A DNA stretch of 29,215 bases, taken from DAONBD01 sp964525485. GTDB lineage: Bacteria > Patescibacteriota > Gracilibacteria > UBA1369 > LOWO2-01-FULL-3. The notes beneath the pieces are model-generated. The model saw only the letters and a list, made by a program, of their open reading frames with translations. It had not been told where the DNA came from and ran no database searches. Made by a program: the position numbers and the translations under genes. The stretch lies in NCBI GenBank assembly GCA_964525485.1, contig CAZGHH010000010.1, positions 1-29,215 of the forward strand. Reading direction: 5' to 3'. Positions 15,679 to 22,775 of this stretch are shown here, in pieces (within the stretch, counting starts at the first letter, position 1; every line of letters starts with the position of its first letter).

Positions 15679-16548
15679 TCACCACGCTTTCTTCCTACCC
15701 ACGCTATCTCTACGGTAAACACCGAATTCTTTGAATTTTAAAGCCACTTTCCCATCAAAAATTGTTCCGTCCTTACAAGCACGCAAGCCGGTATCATCTA
15801 TACAGCACTGTCCGCAAACCCCGAATCCGCATTTCATATATCTCTCGATTGAAACTTGCGATTCGCGTTTATATTTCACGCCAAGCTCAGCTCCTTTTTT
15901 CATCATAATTTCCGGCCCACACGTGAGAATTTTATTTATCGTTTTATCTTTTTTTAATAGTTCCTCGAGCAACACAGTATTGAATCCGGCAAATCCTTTA
16001 CTACCATCATTTGTACATGCGTGATATTTAATTTTCGCGGCCTTCGCACTAATTTTTACCCCAGCCTTCGCGCCACTTCCAGCACCGCCGAGTTTTTTCA
16101 CTCTCGCCTCATACATTAATAGATCTTTATTTCTAGCACCTGCAATAAACTCAACTTTGCATCCGAGTTTCGCGGCATGCGCAGCAACATTATAAAGCGG
16201 AGCAGCACCATAACCTCCGGCAAGCAACGCCAAATGATCGCCTTTTTTGAATTGGAAAGAAGTTCCGTAAGGACCTCTTATTCCAACATACTGCCCAACT
16301 TTGAATGTAAATAATTTTTCCGTCGCAGGCCCGACTTTAGCTATAGTAAGCCAAAATTCTTTTCCGTCATCGTATGCAATTGAAAAAGGCTTCTCATCAA
16401 ATCCAGGAATCCACATCATCACAAATTGCCCAGGCGAACTTCCCAGTTCCCACCCAGGTACTTTCGCATCAAAAACAAAAGTCCAAATAGTATCAGTCTC
16501 TTTCACTATCTTTTTAATCGGAAGCATTTCAGGAATTGTATTGTTCAT
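15679..16548 (-). CDS. pyrK: Dihydroorotate dehydrogenase B, electron-transfer subunit
   Basis: The FAD and [2Fe-2S] subunit that passes electrons from PyrD to NAD+. The 289-residue protein has a ferredoxin-reductase fold: FAD-binding KPFSIAYDDG (usually RPxS), GIRGPYGTSF, the NAD-binding LLAGGYGAAPLYNVA, and the C-terminal cluster motif CGFGVCGQCCIDDTGLRAC with the four spaced cysteines. A low-complexity Gly/Ala/Lys insertion (LGGAGSGAKAGVKISAKAAK, about residues 153-172) enlarges a loop. It lies directly after pyrD, its partner, with a structured 68-nt gap between them. Confidence 0.94.
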   Translation of the reverse strand: MNNTIPEMLPIKKIVKETDTIWTFVFDAKVPGWELGSSPGQFVMMWIPGFDEKPFSIAYDDGKEFWLTIAKVGPATEKLFTFKVGQYVGIRGPYGTSFQFKKGDHLALLAGGYGAAPLYNVAAHAAKLGCKVEFIAGARNKDLLMYEARVKKLGGAGSGAKAGVKISAKAAKIKYHACTNDGSKGFAGFNTVLLEELLKKDKTINKILTCGPEIMMKKGAELGVKYKRESQVSIERYMKCGFGVCGQCCIDDTGLRACKDGTIFDGKVALKFKEFGVYRRDSVGRKKAW

Positions 16549-16553
16549 ATAAG

Positions 16554-16602
16554 TCCGGGACTTTACTGTAAGGGGTAACCGAGTCCCGAACTCAGTATAC
16601 CC
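16554..16602 (-). promoter_or_regulatory. Candidate RNA switch in the pyrK leader
   Basis: Between the pyrD stop and pyrK start the minus-strand RNA can form hairpin A: GGGTA (16602-16598), one bulged T, ACTGAGT, loop TCGGG, ACTCGGT, TACCC (to 16573), 12 pairs in all. Alternatively it can form hairpin B: TTCGGGACT (16590-16582) with AGTCCCGGA (16562-16554), 9 pairs. The two share 16573-16590, so they exclude one another. Hairpin B ends five bases before the pyrK ATG; no T-run follows, so control would be at translation. Confidence 0.55.
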
Positions 16603-16616
16603 TATTAGTAGAAACT

Positions 16617-17603
16617 CTACTTAACGCACCCTATTATTTCTTTTAAATCTTTCACTCCATTCTTCTTGCACCAAACATCCATCTCTTTCACGATTTCACC
16701 AAAACCACTCACATCTCTGTAATAAACCATCGTTCCGATCCCGACCAAAGTCGCACCAGCCATCATCATCTCGATCGCATCTTCACCAGTCATCACACCA
16801 CCCGTTCCAATTACTGGCAACTTTGTCGTCTTCCACACATCATTCACACACTTGATCGCGATCGGTTTAATAGCAGGACCAGAAACCCCACCAACTCGAT
16901 TCGCAAGAATCGGAAGTCGAGTAACAAGATCAATCGCCATTCCAGGACCTACGGTATTGATCGCACAAAATCCATCCGCCCCAGCCTCCGCACACGCGTA
17001 AGCAATCCGTCCGATCGATGGCGTATTTGGTGATAATTTCACTATCAAAGGAATCTTTGATTTCAGCGCATTCAAAACACCACGAGCGATCTTCGTTGCA
17101 TGAGCGGCTTGTAGTGGATCGCACGCGAAAGGTATTCCAAATTTATCCTCAACATTCGGACAAGAAATATTTACTTCGATAACATCCGGATCTAGTGCAA
17201 CAATCTCGCGAGTCAAATCTTCAAATTCATCTATTTTATTCGCAACAATCGAAGCGATAATAGGTGCAGGCCGACCATTTTTCAAAGCCCCACTCTGCAC
17301 ACTCCCTCCCCTTTTCATTCTATTTCCCACGCGAGCCCCATACTCCTCAAACAACTCGCTCGCCTTTTCTATTCCCGCATCGCTCAAACCCACCGCGTTC
17401 AAAAAATAATGTTCCGTCCCAAGCATCGTCGGATTTTTGTGTCCCTCATTACCATTCAGCCAGATTGATTTCGTCGTAACACCACCAGCTCCATTCCTAA
17501 CTACATTTCGAAGAGAAGCCGCAGTTACACCAAGAATCCCAGAAGCTAAAACAGTTGGGTTCTTAAACTCGATTCCGCAGAATTTCACTTTGAGGTTTGT
17601 CAT
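16617..17603 (-). CDS. pyrD: Dihydroorotate dehydrogenase B (type 1B), catalytic subunit
   Basis: FMN enzyme oxidising dihydroorotate to orotate, working with PyrK and NAD+. From ATG 17603 it has 328 residues and begins MTNLKVKFCGIEFKNPTVLA, as type 1B enzymes do; the upstream TTG at 17639 is less likely. Motifs: VIEVNISCPNVEDKFG, the nearby catalytic cysteine (PFACDPLQAA), VKLSPNTPSI, INTVGPGMAIDL, VGGVSGPAIKPIAIKCV and the FMN-phosphate loops GTGGVMTGEDAIEMMMAGA. A Gly/Arg-rich loop (GNRMKRGGSVQSGALKNG) is larger than usual. Lies between pyrC and pyrK. Confidence 0.95.
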   Translation of the reverse strand: MTNLKVKFCGIEFKNPTVLASGILGVTAASLRNVVRNGAGGVTTKSIWLNGNEGHKNPTMLGTEHYFLNAVGLSDAGIEKASELFEEYGARVGNRMKRGGSVQSGALKNGRPAPIIASIVANKIDEFEDLTREIVALDPDVIEVNISCPNVEDKFGIPFACDPLQAAHATKIARGVLNALKSKIPLIVKLSPNTPSIGRIAYACAEAGADGFCAINTVGPGMAIDLVTRLPILANRVGGVSGPAIKPIAIKCVNDVWKTTKLPVIGTGGVMTGEDAIEMMMAGATLVGIGTMVYYRDVSGFGEIVKEMDVWCKKNGVKDLKEIIGCVK

Positions 17604-17693
17604 CGAAAAGAATTTACCACGATCAGAAAACTTTCTCAATCCTAGTTAAATCTCTCCATATTAATTGCCACCAGAATTACAGTTTAGCCACAT

Positions 17694-19040
17694 TCACACC
17701 TCCTTCCCATCCTTCCACACTATAACAGGCCACCCACGAAGACTTTTTTCAGTATAGTTACTCCATCCGCATTTATACATCACGCTTTCTTTCCAAGCCA
17801 TTCCTTTTAATTTCGTATCCACAAGTACTAAATCAGCCGCGAAGCCCTCGCGCACAAAACCCGCGCCAACCACACCAAAAATCTCAGCAGGATTTTCGCA
17901 GTACATTCGAACCAAATCTTTTAGTCCAAATTTTCCCTTCGAAACTTCATTCAAAAACATAGGAAGCACAGTCTGAACATCCGGCATTCCGCTCATCCCC
18001 ATCTCTTTTCGTTTTTCATCAAAAGTATGAGGGCTGTGATCAGTCGCGATCACATCAATTTTTCCTTCATACACAGCTTTCCACAAATCCCCCACGTCAG
18101 ACTTCCTCCTCACAGGCGGATTTATCATAAGAAATTTCCCGAACCTTCCATACATTGAAGTATTAAAAAACAAATGATGCGGACTCACCTCACAAGTCAC
18201 GAGAGGTCGAAATTTCTCTATAATAAGCGCTTCTTCACGTGTAGACACATGAGCTATATGTAAGGACCTCTCATATTTTTTCGCCAAATGACATGCTTCG
18301 CGCACAGCGATGATAGCGGCATCTTTCGGCCTCGCCTTACTCCAAGTCGCAGGCTTAAGAGGATTAAATTTCGAAATATTTTGAGAAATAGAAACCGGAT
18401 CCTCGGCATGCACAACGATAGGTAAATTTCTCAAATCTTTATTAGCCAAAATTCTTTCAAGCGATTCGTATCTATTTACTTCCAAACCATCCACAACATA
18501 GCGAGGCCCCAAATTCCCAGTCGAATGCGCCATATAAACTTTCACACCAGCCAAATACTTAGACAAAGTTTTATTTTTATAAACTTTTTCTATTTCATCC
18601 AAATTATCGGCACCATTTTCTTCAACTATAACAGCCATATAAAGCCTAAAGTCACACAAACATTTCTTTTTCGCCAAAGCCAATTTTTCTTTAAAAGCCT
18701 TAACCGTCGTCGTAGGAGGCTTCGTATTTGGCATGTCGAAAATCGTCGTTATCCCGCCAGCTAGAGCCGCTTTTGATTCAGTTGCAAAATCGCCTTTATG
18801 CGTCAGCCCAGGCTCACGGAAATGCACATGCACATCAATTAATCCCGGCAATAAATAAAGTCCATCACGAGAACAATCGATAACTTCACCTTTGAAGTCG
18901 CCAGACCCTTTAACCTTCACGCTCCCACCTTTTACCACTTCCAAAATTTTCCCATTTTTTCCGCTTTCGAAAACAACGTCCTTCGTGACAATCCCACGCG
19001 AAGATACCGTACGAGCATTTTGTAATAAAATCTTCTTCAT
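17694..19040 (-). CDS. pyrC: Dihydroorotase
   Basis: Zinc amidohydrolase cyclising carbamoyl-aspartate to dihydroorotate. The 448-residue protein has the metal-binding LIDVHVHFREPGLTHKGDF, IFDMPNTKPPTTT, GVKVYMAHSTGNLG (possible carboxylated lysine), VVHAEDP, HIAHVSTREE, EVSPHHLFF and IATDHSPHTFDEK. The C-terminal beta-sandwich has VREGFAADLVLVD. Size and motifs fit the long dihydroorotase classes rather than the short E. coli type. First gene of the minus-strand pyr cluster, behind an extended -10 promoter. Confidence 0.94.
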   Translation of the reverse strand: MKKILLQNARTVSSRGIVTKDVVFESGKNGKILEVVKGGSVKVKGSGDFKGEVIDCSRDGLYLLPGLIDVHVHFREPGLTHKGDFATESKAALAGGITTIFDMPNTKPPTTTVKAFKEKLALAKKKCLCDFRLYMAVIVEENGADNLDEIEKVYKNKTLSKYLAGVKVYMAHSTGNLGPRYVVDGLEVNRYESLERILANKDLRNLPIVVHAEDPVSISQNISKFNPLKPATWSKARPKDAAIIAVREACHLAKKYERSLHIAHVSTREEALIIEKFRPLVTCEVSPHHLFFNTSMYGRFGKFLMINPPVRRKSDVGDLWKAVYEGKIDVIATDHSPHTFDEKRKEMGMSGMPDVQTVLPMFLNEVSKGKFGLKDLVRMYCENPAEIFGVVGAGFVREGFAADLVLVDTKLKGMAWKESVMYKCGWSNYTEKSLRGWPVIVWKDGKEV

Positions 19041-19064
19041 ACCCTTAAATTAAAAGCAAAAAAT

Positions 19065-19073
19065 ATCATAACA
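19065..19073 (-). promoter_or_regulatory. Extended -10 promoter for the pyrC cluster
   Basis: The minus strand reads TGTTATGAT, a TGn extended -10 followed by TATGAT (19070-19065), 25 nt before the pyrC ATG. No good -35 is visible. The predicted leader is about 18 nt. Confidence 0.4.
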
Positions 19074-19095
19074 CGACAATCAGTTTTTAGCCATC

Positions 19096-19124
19096 TTGAC
19101 CGCTTATTACTAAAAGTATAAAGT
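19096..19124 (+). promoter_or_regulatory. Promoter of the lipoprotein gene
   Basis: TTGACC (19096-19101) is followed by TATAAA (19117-19122, 15-nt spacer) and the overlapping TAAAGT (19119-19124, 17-nt spacer). It stands 25 nt before the ATG. Confidence 0.55.
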
Positions 19125-19148
19125 ACACGCATTATTAACCAAGAAATT

Positions 19149-19652
19149 ATGACAAAAAACTACAAAATTGCACTGGCAACGGTAGCAATAGCAACAACTC
19201 TAACCGGATGCACATTCTCATTCACAACGGATGACGACAATACTCCAACAGACAAAGACGATACGCAGGTTACAGAAGAACAAAAAGTTCCAACAATTGA
19301 AACAAAAGCAGAAGGAACATACACAAACGACAAATATGGATTTAGCGTAGAAATACCAGCAACATGGACAGGTTATACAGCAGTAGAAAGACCATTAAGT
19401 GACGAAGTCCCAGTAATAGATTTCAATCTTAAGGGACCTCAAGAAATGGAAAGCATGATGGCAATAGCAGTTTACACAAAAGCTCAATGGGCAGAAATAA
19501 ATCCAGATGAAAATCCATTAGTTGCAGATGCAAAAATTGGAGAAAATGATAAATATGTATTCACAGCACACGGAAGCCAAGACAATTCAGAAGAGTTAAT
19601 TACAAAAAGACAAGAAGTCGAGAGTATTCTCAAAACATTTAAAGCATACTAA
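19149..19652 (+). CDS. Putative lipoprotein
   Basis: A 167-residue protein with a type II signal peptide: MTKNYKIALATVAIATTLTG followed by the lipobox cysteine (LTGC, C21). An acidic, Thr/Asp-rich tether (about residues 28-45) leads to a small beta-rich domain starting TYTNDKYGFSVEIPATWTGY, a pattern seen in many PsbP-like or unnamed surface lipoproteins. It should be anchored on the outer face of the cytoplasmic membrane. It is a single-gene unit between pyrC and pyrB, with its own promoter and a strong terminator. Its specific function is unknown. Confidence 0.8.
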   Translation: MTKNYKIALATVAIATTLTGCTFSFTTDDDNTPTDKDDTQVTEEQKVPTIETKAEGTYTNDKYGFSVEIPATWTGYTAVERPLSDEVPVIDFNLKGPQEMESMMAIAVYTKAQWAEINPDENPLVADAKIGENDKYVFTAHGSQDNSEELITKRQEVESILKTFKAY

Positions 19653-19662
19653 AAACTTAGTT

Positions 19663-19696
19663 TAAAAAGGCCTCTTCATTACGAAGGGGCTTTTTT
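19663..19696. terminator. Bidirectional intrinsic terminator
   Basis: GCCTCTTC (19669-19676), loop ATTAC, GAAGGGGC (19682-19689) form an 8-bp stem with one G-U pair. Seven T follow on the plus strand and five T on the minus strand. It ends both the lipoprotein gene and the convergent pyrB gene. Confidence 0.85.
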
Positions 19697-19711
19697 TATA
19701 ACATTTTTGCA

Positions 19712-20734
19712 CTACTTCCCTATCACTTCCGCCATCAAAGCCATTCTCAAAGCCAAACCATTTCCAACTTGTTCAAAATATTTAGCCCTAGGATCACGAT
19801 CTACGTCCACGGTTATTTCATCAACTCTTGGAAGCGGATGTAATAATAAAGCGGATTTCTTAGCCTTCTTCATCATCGAACCGTCTATCACATAAACACC
19901 TTTATATTTCGCCGCCTCTTTTTGACTTTTAAATCTTTCCGATTGAATTCTAGTCGCACATATCACATCCATTTTACCAATTACTTCAGCCAAATTTTCA
20001 GTCTCGACAAACTCGCGCCCAGAAGCAGTTAAATCATCTTTCACACCCCACGGCATCGCCAAAGCTTTCGGTGAAACAAAAACAAATTCAATATTCCAAT
20101 GTTTAAGAAGTTCGCACTGTGAATGCGGAACCCGACCGTTTTTGAGATCCCCTACCATGCCGACGACCAACCCATCCAACCTCCCTCTACGCTCTTTCCA
20201 TATAGTATAAACATCGAGCAACGCTTGTGTCGGATGATCTCCAACACCGTCACCAGCATTCAAAACTGGCACAACATATCCATTCGCCTCGCCGGCATCT
20301 TTAGCCCCTCTCGCAACCTCCGCTACGCTCCCAACTTCCGGATGCCTCATCACAATCAAATCCGCAAACTGCGAAACAACTCTCCCAGTATCATACAAAC
20401 TCTCACCTTTTCTAGCAGACGACACTCCCGCCATATCTGCTCCGCTCACAACCTTCCCGCCAAGTCTCAAAAAAGCGCTTTCAAAACTCATCCTCGTCCT
20501 CGTAGAAGGTTCGTAAAAAAGTGTCGCGAGAATTTTCTCATTCATCAAATTCAAAAAACCACCAGCTTCGCCACAACAATCACCACGACTGCAACAATCA
20601 TCTTCACCACAACCTCCTCTCTTTTTCTGCGCCGCAATCACCTTTTCCATTTTTAACGCTCTACGAAAAAGAGTCTCCATCGTTCGTTTGTCGAACTGCG
20701 CGACTGAGACAATATTTTGATTTTTTAATTTCAC
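19712..20734 (-). CDS. pyrB: Aspartate carbamoyltransferase, catalytic chain, with a Cys-rich insertion
   Basis: Condenses carbamoyl phosphate with aspartate. Motifs: LFYEPSTRTRMSFESAFLRL (carbamoyl-phosphate loop), VSSARKGESLYDT (80s-loop Lys), VGDHPTQALLDVYTI, MVGDLKNGRVPHSQ, LLHPLPRVDEI. There is no ATG at the conserved N-terminus; the frame begins TTG (20740) or GTG (20734). The TTG directly abuts a good -10 box, so I prefer GTG, which gives 340 residues and an almost leaderless mRNA. A unique insertion at about residues 38-59 reads GGCGEDDCCSRGDCCGEAGG. No pyrI regulatory subunit gene is in the window. Divergent from carA. Confidence 0.93.
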   Translation of the reverse strand: MKLKNQNIVSVAQFDKRTMETLFRRALKMEKVIAAQKKRGGCGEDDCCSRGDCCGEAGGFLNLMNEKILATLFYEPSTRTRMSFESAFLRLGGKVVSGADMAGVSSARKGESLYDTGRVVSQFADLIVMRHPEVGSVAEVARGAKDAGEANGYVVPVLNAGDGVGDHPTQALLDVYTIWKERRGRLDGLVVGMVGDLKNGRVPHSQCELLKHWNIEFVFVSPKALAMPWGVKDDLTASGREFVETENLAEVIGKMDVICATRIQSERFKSQKEAAKYKGVYVIDGSMMKKAKKSALLLHPLPRVDEITVDVDRDPRAKYFEQVGNGLALRMALMAEVIGK

Positions 20735-20740
20735 AACCAA

Positions 20741-20768
20741 ATTATCTATTAATCTCGAACAAAGTCAA
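20741..20768 (-). promoter_or_regulatory. pyrB promoter
   Basis: Minus-strand TTGACT (20768-20763), a 16-nt spacer, GATAAT (20746-20741). The predicted first base falls at about 20734, on the GTG start codon, which implies leaderless translation of pyrB. Confidence 0.55.
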
Positions 20769-20770
20769 CA

Positions 20771-20799
20771 TTGCACAAAATCAATATTACAAATACAAT
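20771..20799 (+). promoter_or_regulatory. carA promoter
   Basis: TTGCAC (20771-20776), a 17-nt spacer and TACAAT (20794-20799). The start near 20806 gives a leader of about 34 nt containing a small GATCT-CTTA-AGATC hairpin. It is back to back with the pyrB promoter; the two -35 boxes are two bases apart. Confidence 0.6.
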
Positions 20800-20839
20800 G
20801 CGTCTCAAGATCTCTTAAGATCGCAACTGACCACACATA

Positions 20840-22003
20840 ATGCCAAAGGGAATCTTAGTCCTGAAGGACGGGACACACCTCACAGGAGACCTCTTCGGGG
20901 CGGATACGTTTTCCGCGGGGGAGGTAGTTTTCAATACCGGCATGACCGGCTATCCAGAAAGTTTTACAGATCCTTCGTATGAAGGTCAGATTTTAGTTCT
21001 CACCTATCCACTTATCGGCAACTATGGAGTCCCTGGTAATGAAAAAGATGAAAATGGATTGTTGAAATTTTTCGAATCAGATCGCATCCACATTCGCGGT
21101 TTAATAGTCAGCGAATACAGCGAAAATTATTCTCACTGGAATGCAAAAAAATCCCTCCACGAATGGCTGAAAGAAAACAATATCCCAATGATTTCAGGCA
21201 TAGACACCCGCGCCCTTACCAAGAAGCTTCGCAACCATGGAGTGATACTGGGAAAAATAATTCCGGAAAATCAAAAAGATCCAAACCCAAAAGTTTTCCC
21301 AGATCCAAACATCGAAAACCTCGTTGCCCAAGTCTCAATCGACAAACCAATTTTATATAAAAGTGAAAATCCAAAAGCAAAAAAGATTGTCTGCGTTGAT
21401 TGCGGAATGAAACTAAATATCTTGCGCTCACTTCTAGCGAGAGGCCTCACAGTGCTCCGCACACCTTGGGATTATGACTTCACAAAACATTTCACAGACA
21501 CGAACTCGCAAGACACCGCCCATCAAAACCACGACACTCCGTACGACGGCCTTTTCCTCTCAAACGGACCAGGCGACCCGGCGATTCTCTACCCTCTTCA
21601 CAACCACGTCCGCGAAACAATGAAGCTAAAAAACCGCGATAATAAGCCAATACCGATCTTCGGTATTTGTCTCGGCAACCAAGTCCTCGCGATCGCAGCA
21701 GGAGCTCGCACCTACAAACTCAAGTTCGGCCACCGCGCACAAAACCAACCTTGTATTGACGTTAATCCAAAATCCGAAACGTACAACCAATGCTTCATCA
21801 CGTCCCAAAACCACGGCTTCGCCGTCGATGAAAAATCCCTACCAAAAGACTGGAAAATTTGGCTCCGCAACTTAAACGACAACACAAACGAAGGCATCGC
21901 CCATTCGACAAAACCATTCTTCTCATGCCAATTCCACCCAGAAGCCACCCCCGGCCCAGTCGACGCCGACAAGTTCTTCGACAAGTTCGTAGAGCTTTTA
22001 TAA
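20840..22003 (+). CDS. carA: Carbamoyl-phosphate synthase small (glutaminase) subunit
   Basis: Hydrolyses glutamine to supply ammonia to CarB. The 387-residue protein has the N-terminal CarA domain (ILVLKDGTHLTGDLFGAD, VVFNTGMTGYPESFTDPSYEGQ read in short pieces) and the C-terminal class I glutaminase: LSNGPGDPA, FGICLGNQVLAIAAGA (nucleophile Cys) and SQNHGFAV, QFHPEATPGP (His/Glu). An Asn/His/Thr-rich insertion (TDTNSQDTAHQNHDTP) sits before the glutaminase core. No carB follows; the next element is the convergent RNA gene. The start at 20840 has no Shine-Dalgarno. Confidence 0.95.
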   Translation: MPKGILVLKDGTHLTGDLFGADTFSAGEVVFNTGMTGYPESFTDPSYEGQILVLTYPLIGNYGVPGNEKDENGLLKFFESDRIHIRGLIVSEYSENYSHWNAKKSLHEWLKENNIPMISGIDTRALTKKLRNHGVILGKIIPENQKDPNPKVFPDPNIENLVAQVSIDKPILYKSENPKAKKIVCVDCGMKLNILRSLLARGLTVLRTPWDYDFTKHFTDTNSQDTAHQNHDTPYDGLFLSNGPGDPAILYPLHNHVRETMKLKNRDNKPIPIFGICLGNQVLAIAAGARTYKLKFGHRAQNQPCIDVNPKSETYNQCFITSQNHGFAVDEKSLPKDWKIWLRNLNDNTNEGIAHSTKPFFSCQFHPEATPGPVDADKFFDKFVELL

Positions 22004-22037
22004 AATTGAAGTAAAACCTCTTCCCTAAACGAAATCC

Positions 22038-22607
22038 AACACATAAACAAAAACCCTCCGCATGAGGCGGAAGGCTTCCAACATTTCATTAGAAATATTT
22101 GTTTTTGTTTCTAGGTCAGTTGGTTTTTGTTTTAATTTCAATCTCGGCTTTGGTGTTGTTTAGTGCCGCACCACCGGCCGCCCGATCCTTTTAGCACGAT
22201 CTCATACATAAGCAGAGGAGAAAGGATAAAAGCGGTGCTTCGTCTAGATCCGTCTAGACATCTTCGGTCCTATTATCCAGTCGAAACCGAATGAAAGGTC
22301 CATCGCCAAGTAGAGAAAGAGAGAGAGTAGAAGGTAAAGCCAATTTTTATTTTTGTTTTTGAGGCTGATGCCTTATGTTACTCCCTCTCCCTCCCTACTT
22401 GCGGTAAGAAGGAAAGATTAAGAGTGAAACTCTCCGCGAGCTTTAGCGAGCGTAGGTTTCCATCCTCATTCATTTTAATTTTGAACGAATGAAGAAATTC
22501 CAGTTTTTTGTTTTTGTTTTTATTTTAGCGCATTAGCGCTTTAATTCCTGATTTTTAATGTGCGAATGAATTTCCTGTCGCCTTTGCGTTTCTCGTTTTT
22601 GAAATTC
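22038..22607 (-). ncRNA. Candidate large structured noncoding RNA, family unknown
   Basis: No coding frame is plausible in this gap. On the minus strand a promoter (22613-22640) and an intrinsic terminator (22045-22074) bound a transcript of about 560-570 nt. Predicted helices: a 23-bp rod pairing 22401-22379 with 22329-22307; CTTCATTC with GAATGAGG (22494-22464); AGCGC-TAAT-GCGCT (22540-22527); AGAGT-TTC-ACTCT (22433-22421); TTCGGT with ACCGAA (22291-22263); GTCTAGA-CGGA-TCTAGAC (22259-22242). A-rich linkers with AAAAACAAAAA lie at about 22502-22526, 22344-22362 and 22098-22135. G-U pairs in the rod and terminator would be A-C mismatches on the plus strand, which fixes the orientation. I found no RNase P, tmRNA, SRP or 6S signature. 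Confidence 0.65.
22045..22074 (-). terminator. Terminator of the candidate ncRNA
   Basis: Minus-strand CCTTCCGC, loop CTCAT, GCGGAGGG (8 bp with one G-U pair), followed by TTTTTGTTT. The plus-strand version has a C-A mismatch and no T-run, so it serves the minus strand. Confidence 0.8.
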
Positions 22608-22612
22608 ATAAC

Positions 22613-22640
22613 ATGATATCCCGAATAAAATATTTGTCAA
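22613..22640 (-). promoter_or_regulatory. Promoter of the candidate ncRNA
   Basis: Minus-strand TTGACA (22640-22635), a perfect -35, a 16-nt spacer and TATCAT (22618-22613), one base from consensus. This is the best promoter in the window; transcription should start near 22606. Confidence 0.7.
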
Positions 22641-22721
22641 AAATATACTTAGGACATATTCTTATTTTTTGTTCTAATTTAAACTTATCAGATAAGAACC
22701 ATTAATTAAAAAGCCGGTTTT

Positions 22722-22750
22722 TTGCTATTAAAAAATTTAAAAGGTACAAT
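22722..22750 (+). promoter_or_regulatory. Promoter of the exonuclease gene
   Basis: TTGCTA (22722-22727), a 17-nt spacer and TACAAT (22745-22750), with a predicted start near 22757. The -35 includes the TTG that could be mistaken for an upstream start codon. Confidence 0.6.
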
Positions 22751-22775
22751 AAAAGCCTATTTTAAAAGTATAAAC

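Noticed and set aside
20123..20656. Open frame of 177 codons antisense to pyrB
   Set aside because: It has His/Thr/Arg-rich low-complexity sequence and lies opposite conserved PyrB motifs.
22241..22310. tmRNA: the minus strand contains GGTTTCGAC, like the 5' signature of tmRNA
   Set aside because: There is no GGGG-type acceptor, no T-arm, no CCA end in either standard or permuted order, and no credible tag reading frame ending in ALAA.
22381..22440. RNase P RNA: the plus strand contains GCGGTAAGA, like the P12 region
   Set aside because: The universal GAAAGTCC and ACAGAA elements are missing on both strands, and wobble pairs and terminator place the RNA on the minus strand.
22527..22545. 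Plus-strand hairpin AGCGC-ATTA-GCGCT followed by TTTAATT as a carA terminator
   Set aside because: It is perfectly palindromic, with a poor T-run and more than 500 nt from carA; it fits better as a hairpin of the minus-strand RNA.
22722..22775. TTG start at 22722 for the exonuclease
   Set aside because: The TTG is the -35 box of a good promoter, and the DnaQ fold begins at ATG 22776.
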